Assembly (NCBI GenBank): GCA_017302755.1
Contig: JAFLCR010000147.1
Span: forward strand, 1 to 5,675
Reading direction: 5' to 3'
Source of the DNA: Alphaproteobacteria bacterium
Lineage (GTDB): Bacteria > Pseudomonadota > Alphaproteobacteria > Rickettsiales > JAFLCR01
Length of the DNA: 5,675 bases
Shown here piece after piece: positions 4,692 through 5,675 of the stretch (position 1 is its first letter; the number at the start of each line of letters is the position of its first letter). A program made the position numbers and the translations under genes. The notes beneath the pieces are model-generated. The model saw only the letters and a program-made list of their open reading frames with translations, was not told where the DNA came from and ran no database searches.

Positions 4692-5675
4692 GCCGTCCTC
4701 CCTTGCAGCCGGGCGCGGGCGCGCTCGGGGCCGATGAGGGGCAATAATAGCGCAAGTTCGGGGCCGTGTTCCACACCCGTGAGCGCCAGGCGCAGGGGAT
4801 GGAACAGGGTTTTGCCTTTGCGGCCTGTCTTTTCCTGCACTGTTTTGGTCCAGGTTTTCCAGGTTTCTGCAGTCCAGGAGCCTTCGGGAAGCAGGGCGGA
4901 AGCTTCGGTTGTGAAGGCAACATCCTCAATCACGGGCGCCAGGGGCTTGCGGCATACCGACCACCAGAGGGCGGCATCGGAGAGTTTTTCCAGATTGCCG
5001 CGCACGGCCAGCCAGAAGGATTCGTCCGCCTCGTCCGCAAACGCGCTTAAGCGGTCTTTCACTTCGGCAAAGGAAAGATGCGAGAAGTATTTGGCATTTA
5101 GCCGCCACAGCTCGGCTTCGTCATACACCACCGGCGCGCGGCCGAAATGGGTGATCTCGAAATGCGCGGCCAGTTCTTCGAGGCTGGCGCGCAGCTCCAC
5201 GGGGTCTGAGGTGCCCAGCCGGGCAAGCAGGCTCGCAATGGCAAGCGGTTCGACGCCCCGGGCGCGCAGGTCGCGGATGTCGAAGCCGCCAACACGCTTG
5301 GACATTTCGCCAGCCGTGGTTTTGAGCAGCGCGAGATGGGCGAATTCGGGGACATGGTGGCCAAGTGCTTTGAAGAGCTGAACCTGCACCGCGGTGTTGG
5401 TGACATGATCCTCACCGCGGATGACATGGGTAATGCCGAGGCGGCCGTCATCTTCCACCGAGGAGAGCGTGTAGGTGGGGATGCCGTCGGCGCGGAAGAG
5501 CACGGGGTCGCTCATATGTTTGGCTTCAAATCGCGTGGGGCCGCGCACAAGGTCGTTCCAGTGCACGTCCTCGTCGGCGAGGAGGAAACGCCAGTGAGGT
5601 TTGCGGCCTTCCGCTTCGAGTTTCGCCTGCTGCTCCTGGGTGATCTTGAGGCCGGAACGGTCGTAAACCGGGGGT
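4688..5675 (-). CDS. gltX: Glutamyl-tRNA synthetase, 3' part (5' end outside window)
   Basis: The visible C-terminal 328 residues belong to GluRS, a class I synthetase that charges tRNA-Glu, and in many alphaproteobacteria also tRNA-Gln as a step toward Gln-tRNA. Reading from the right edge: YDR (5657-5665), then LEAEGRKPHWRF (5585-5620), GIPTYTLSSVEDD, GITHVIRGEDHVTNT (around 5385-5440), the KMSKS-equivalent GEMSKRVGG (EMSKR at 5294-5308) and the helical anticodon-binding domain to the stop. The frame runs unbroken to the window edge; the GTG at 5566 is internal, not the start. About 110-150 N-terminal residues, including the HIGH motif, are missing. The first Lys of KMSKS is Glu here, as in some alphaproteobacterial GluRS. 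It probably heads or precedes the PH/SHOCT gene in one transcript, with ATGA overlap. Discrimination between GluRS types is not possible from this part. Confidence 0.94.
   Translation of the reverse strand, partial: PPVYDRSGLKITQEQQAKLEAEGRKPHWRFLLADEDVHWNDLVRGPTRFEAKHMSDPVLFRADGIPTYTLSSVEDDGRLGITHVIRGEDHVTNTAVQVQLFKALGHHVPEFAHLALLKTTAGEMSKRVGGFDIRDLRARGVEPLAIASLLARLGTSDPVELRASLEELAAHFEITHFGRAPVVYDEAELWRLNAKYFSHLSFAEVKDRLSAFADEADESFWLAVRGNLEKLSDAALWWSVCRKPLAPVIEDVAFTTEASALLPEGSWTAETWKTWTKTVQEKTGRKGKTLFHPLRLALTGVEHGPELALLLPLIGPERARARLQGRTA
4697..4701 (-). promoter_or_regulatory. Ribosome binding site of the PH/SHOCT gene
   Basis: GGAGG within the last codons of gltX lies 5 bases before the overlapping ATG at 4691. 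It allows both fresh initiation and re-initiation by ribosomes that finish gltX. Confidence 0.7.

Noticed and set aside
5564..5566. GTG start of a separate short gene at 5566
   Set aside because: Translation upstream of it continues GluRS homology (KPHWRF and YDR) to the window edge, so it is an internal valine codon.

Overview
This window looks like a stretch of bacterial chromosome, most likely alphaproteobacterial. I base that on the style of the two aminoacyl-tRNA synthetases (a CysRS with HIGN, a GluRS with EMSKR), on moderately high GC (about 60% in most genes by eye), and on dispersed GTCATTCCCGCG-type and PSPLEGEG-encoding palindromic repeats, which are familiar from such genomes. The rank below class cannot be read from this sequence. 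No RNA genes, CRISPR arrays, phage genes or transposase genes are visible.

Layout. The left fifth (58-1251, + strand) is one 397-residue orphan protein with a good ribosome binding site and no family I recognise. Everything else is on the - strand. From the right edge leftwards, in the direction of transcription, it reads: gltX (glutamyl-tRNA synthetase, 5' end outside the window); a PH-like/SHOCT protein whose start overlaps the gltX stop as ATGA; a 109-bp pair of inverted REP-like units; cysS (cysteinyl-tRNA synthetase); a 28-bp perfect hairpin; a PhnB-like VOC protein; and a DUF2199-like protein whose start overlaps the VOC stop, again as ATGA. The orphan gene and the DUF2199-like gene converge on a 159-bp imperfect palindrome that resembles a MITE.

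How the parts work together. gltX and cysS both charge tRNAs and are probably co-expressed with the PH/SHOCT gene between them, although the repeat pair before cysS could attenuate read-through. The VOC and DUF2199-like genes form a separate, tightly coupled pair behind the cysS hairpin. Their function is unknown.

The most unusual content is the repeats. Palindromes of at least three sequence types occupy every gap between non-overlapping genes. One more sits inside cysS, in frame, where it appears to add about 24 residues (PSPLEGEG peptide) to an essential enzyme, as Rickettsia palindromic elements do. The MITE-like element also supplies the last base of the orphan gene's stop codon. I see no complete new defence or metabolic system here. 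The best candidates for novelty are the protein-coding repeat in cysS, the MITE-like element and the orphan gene.
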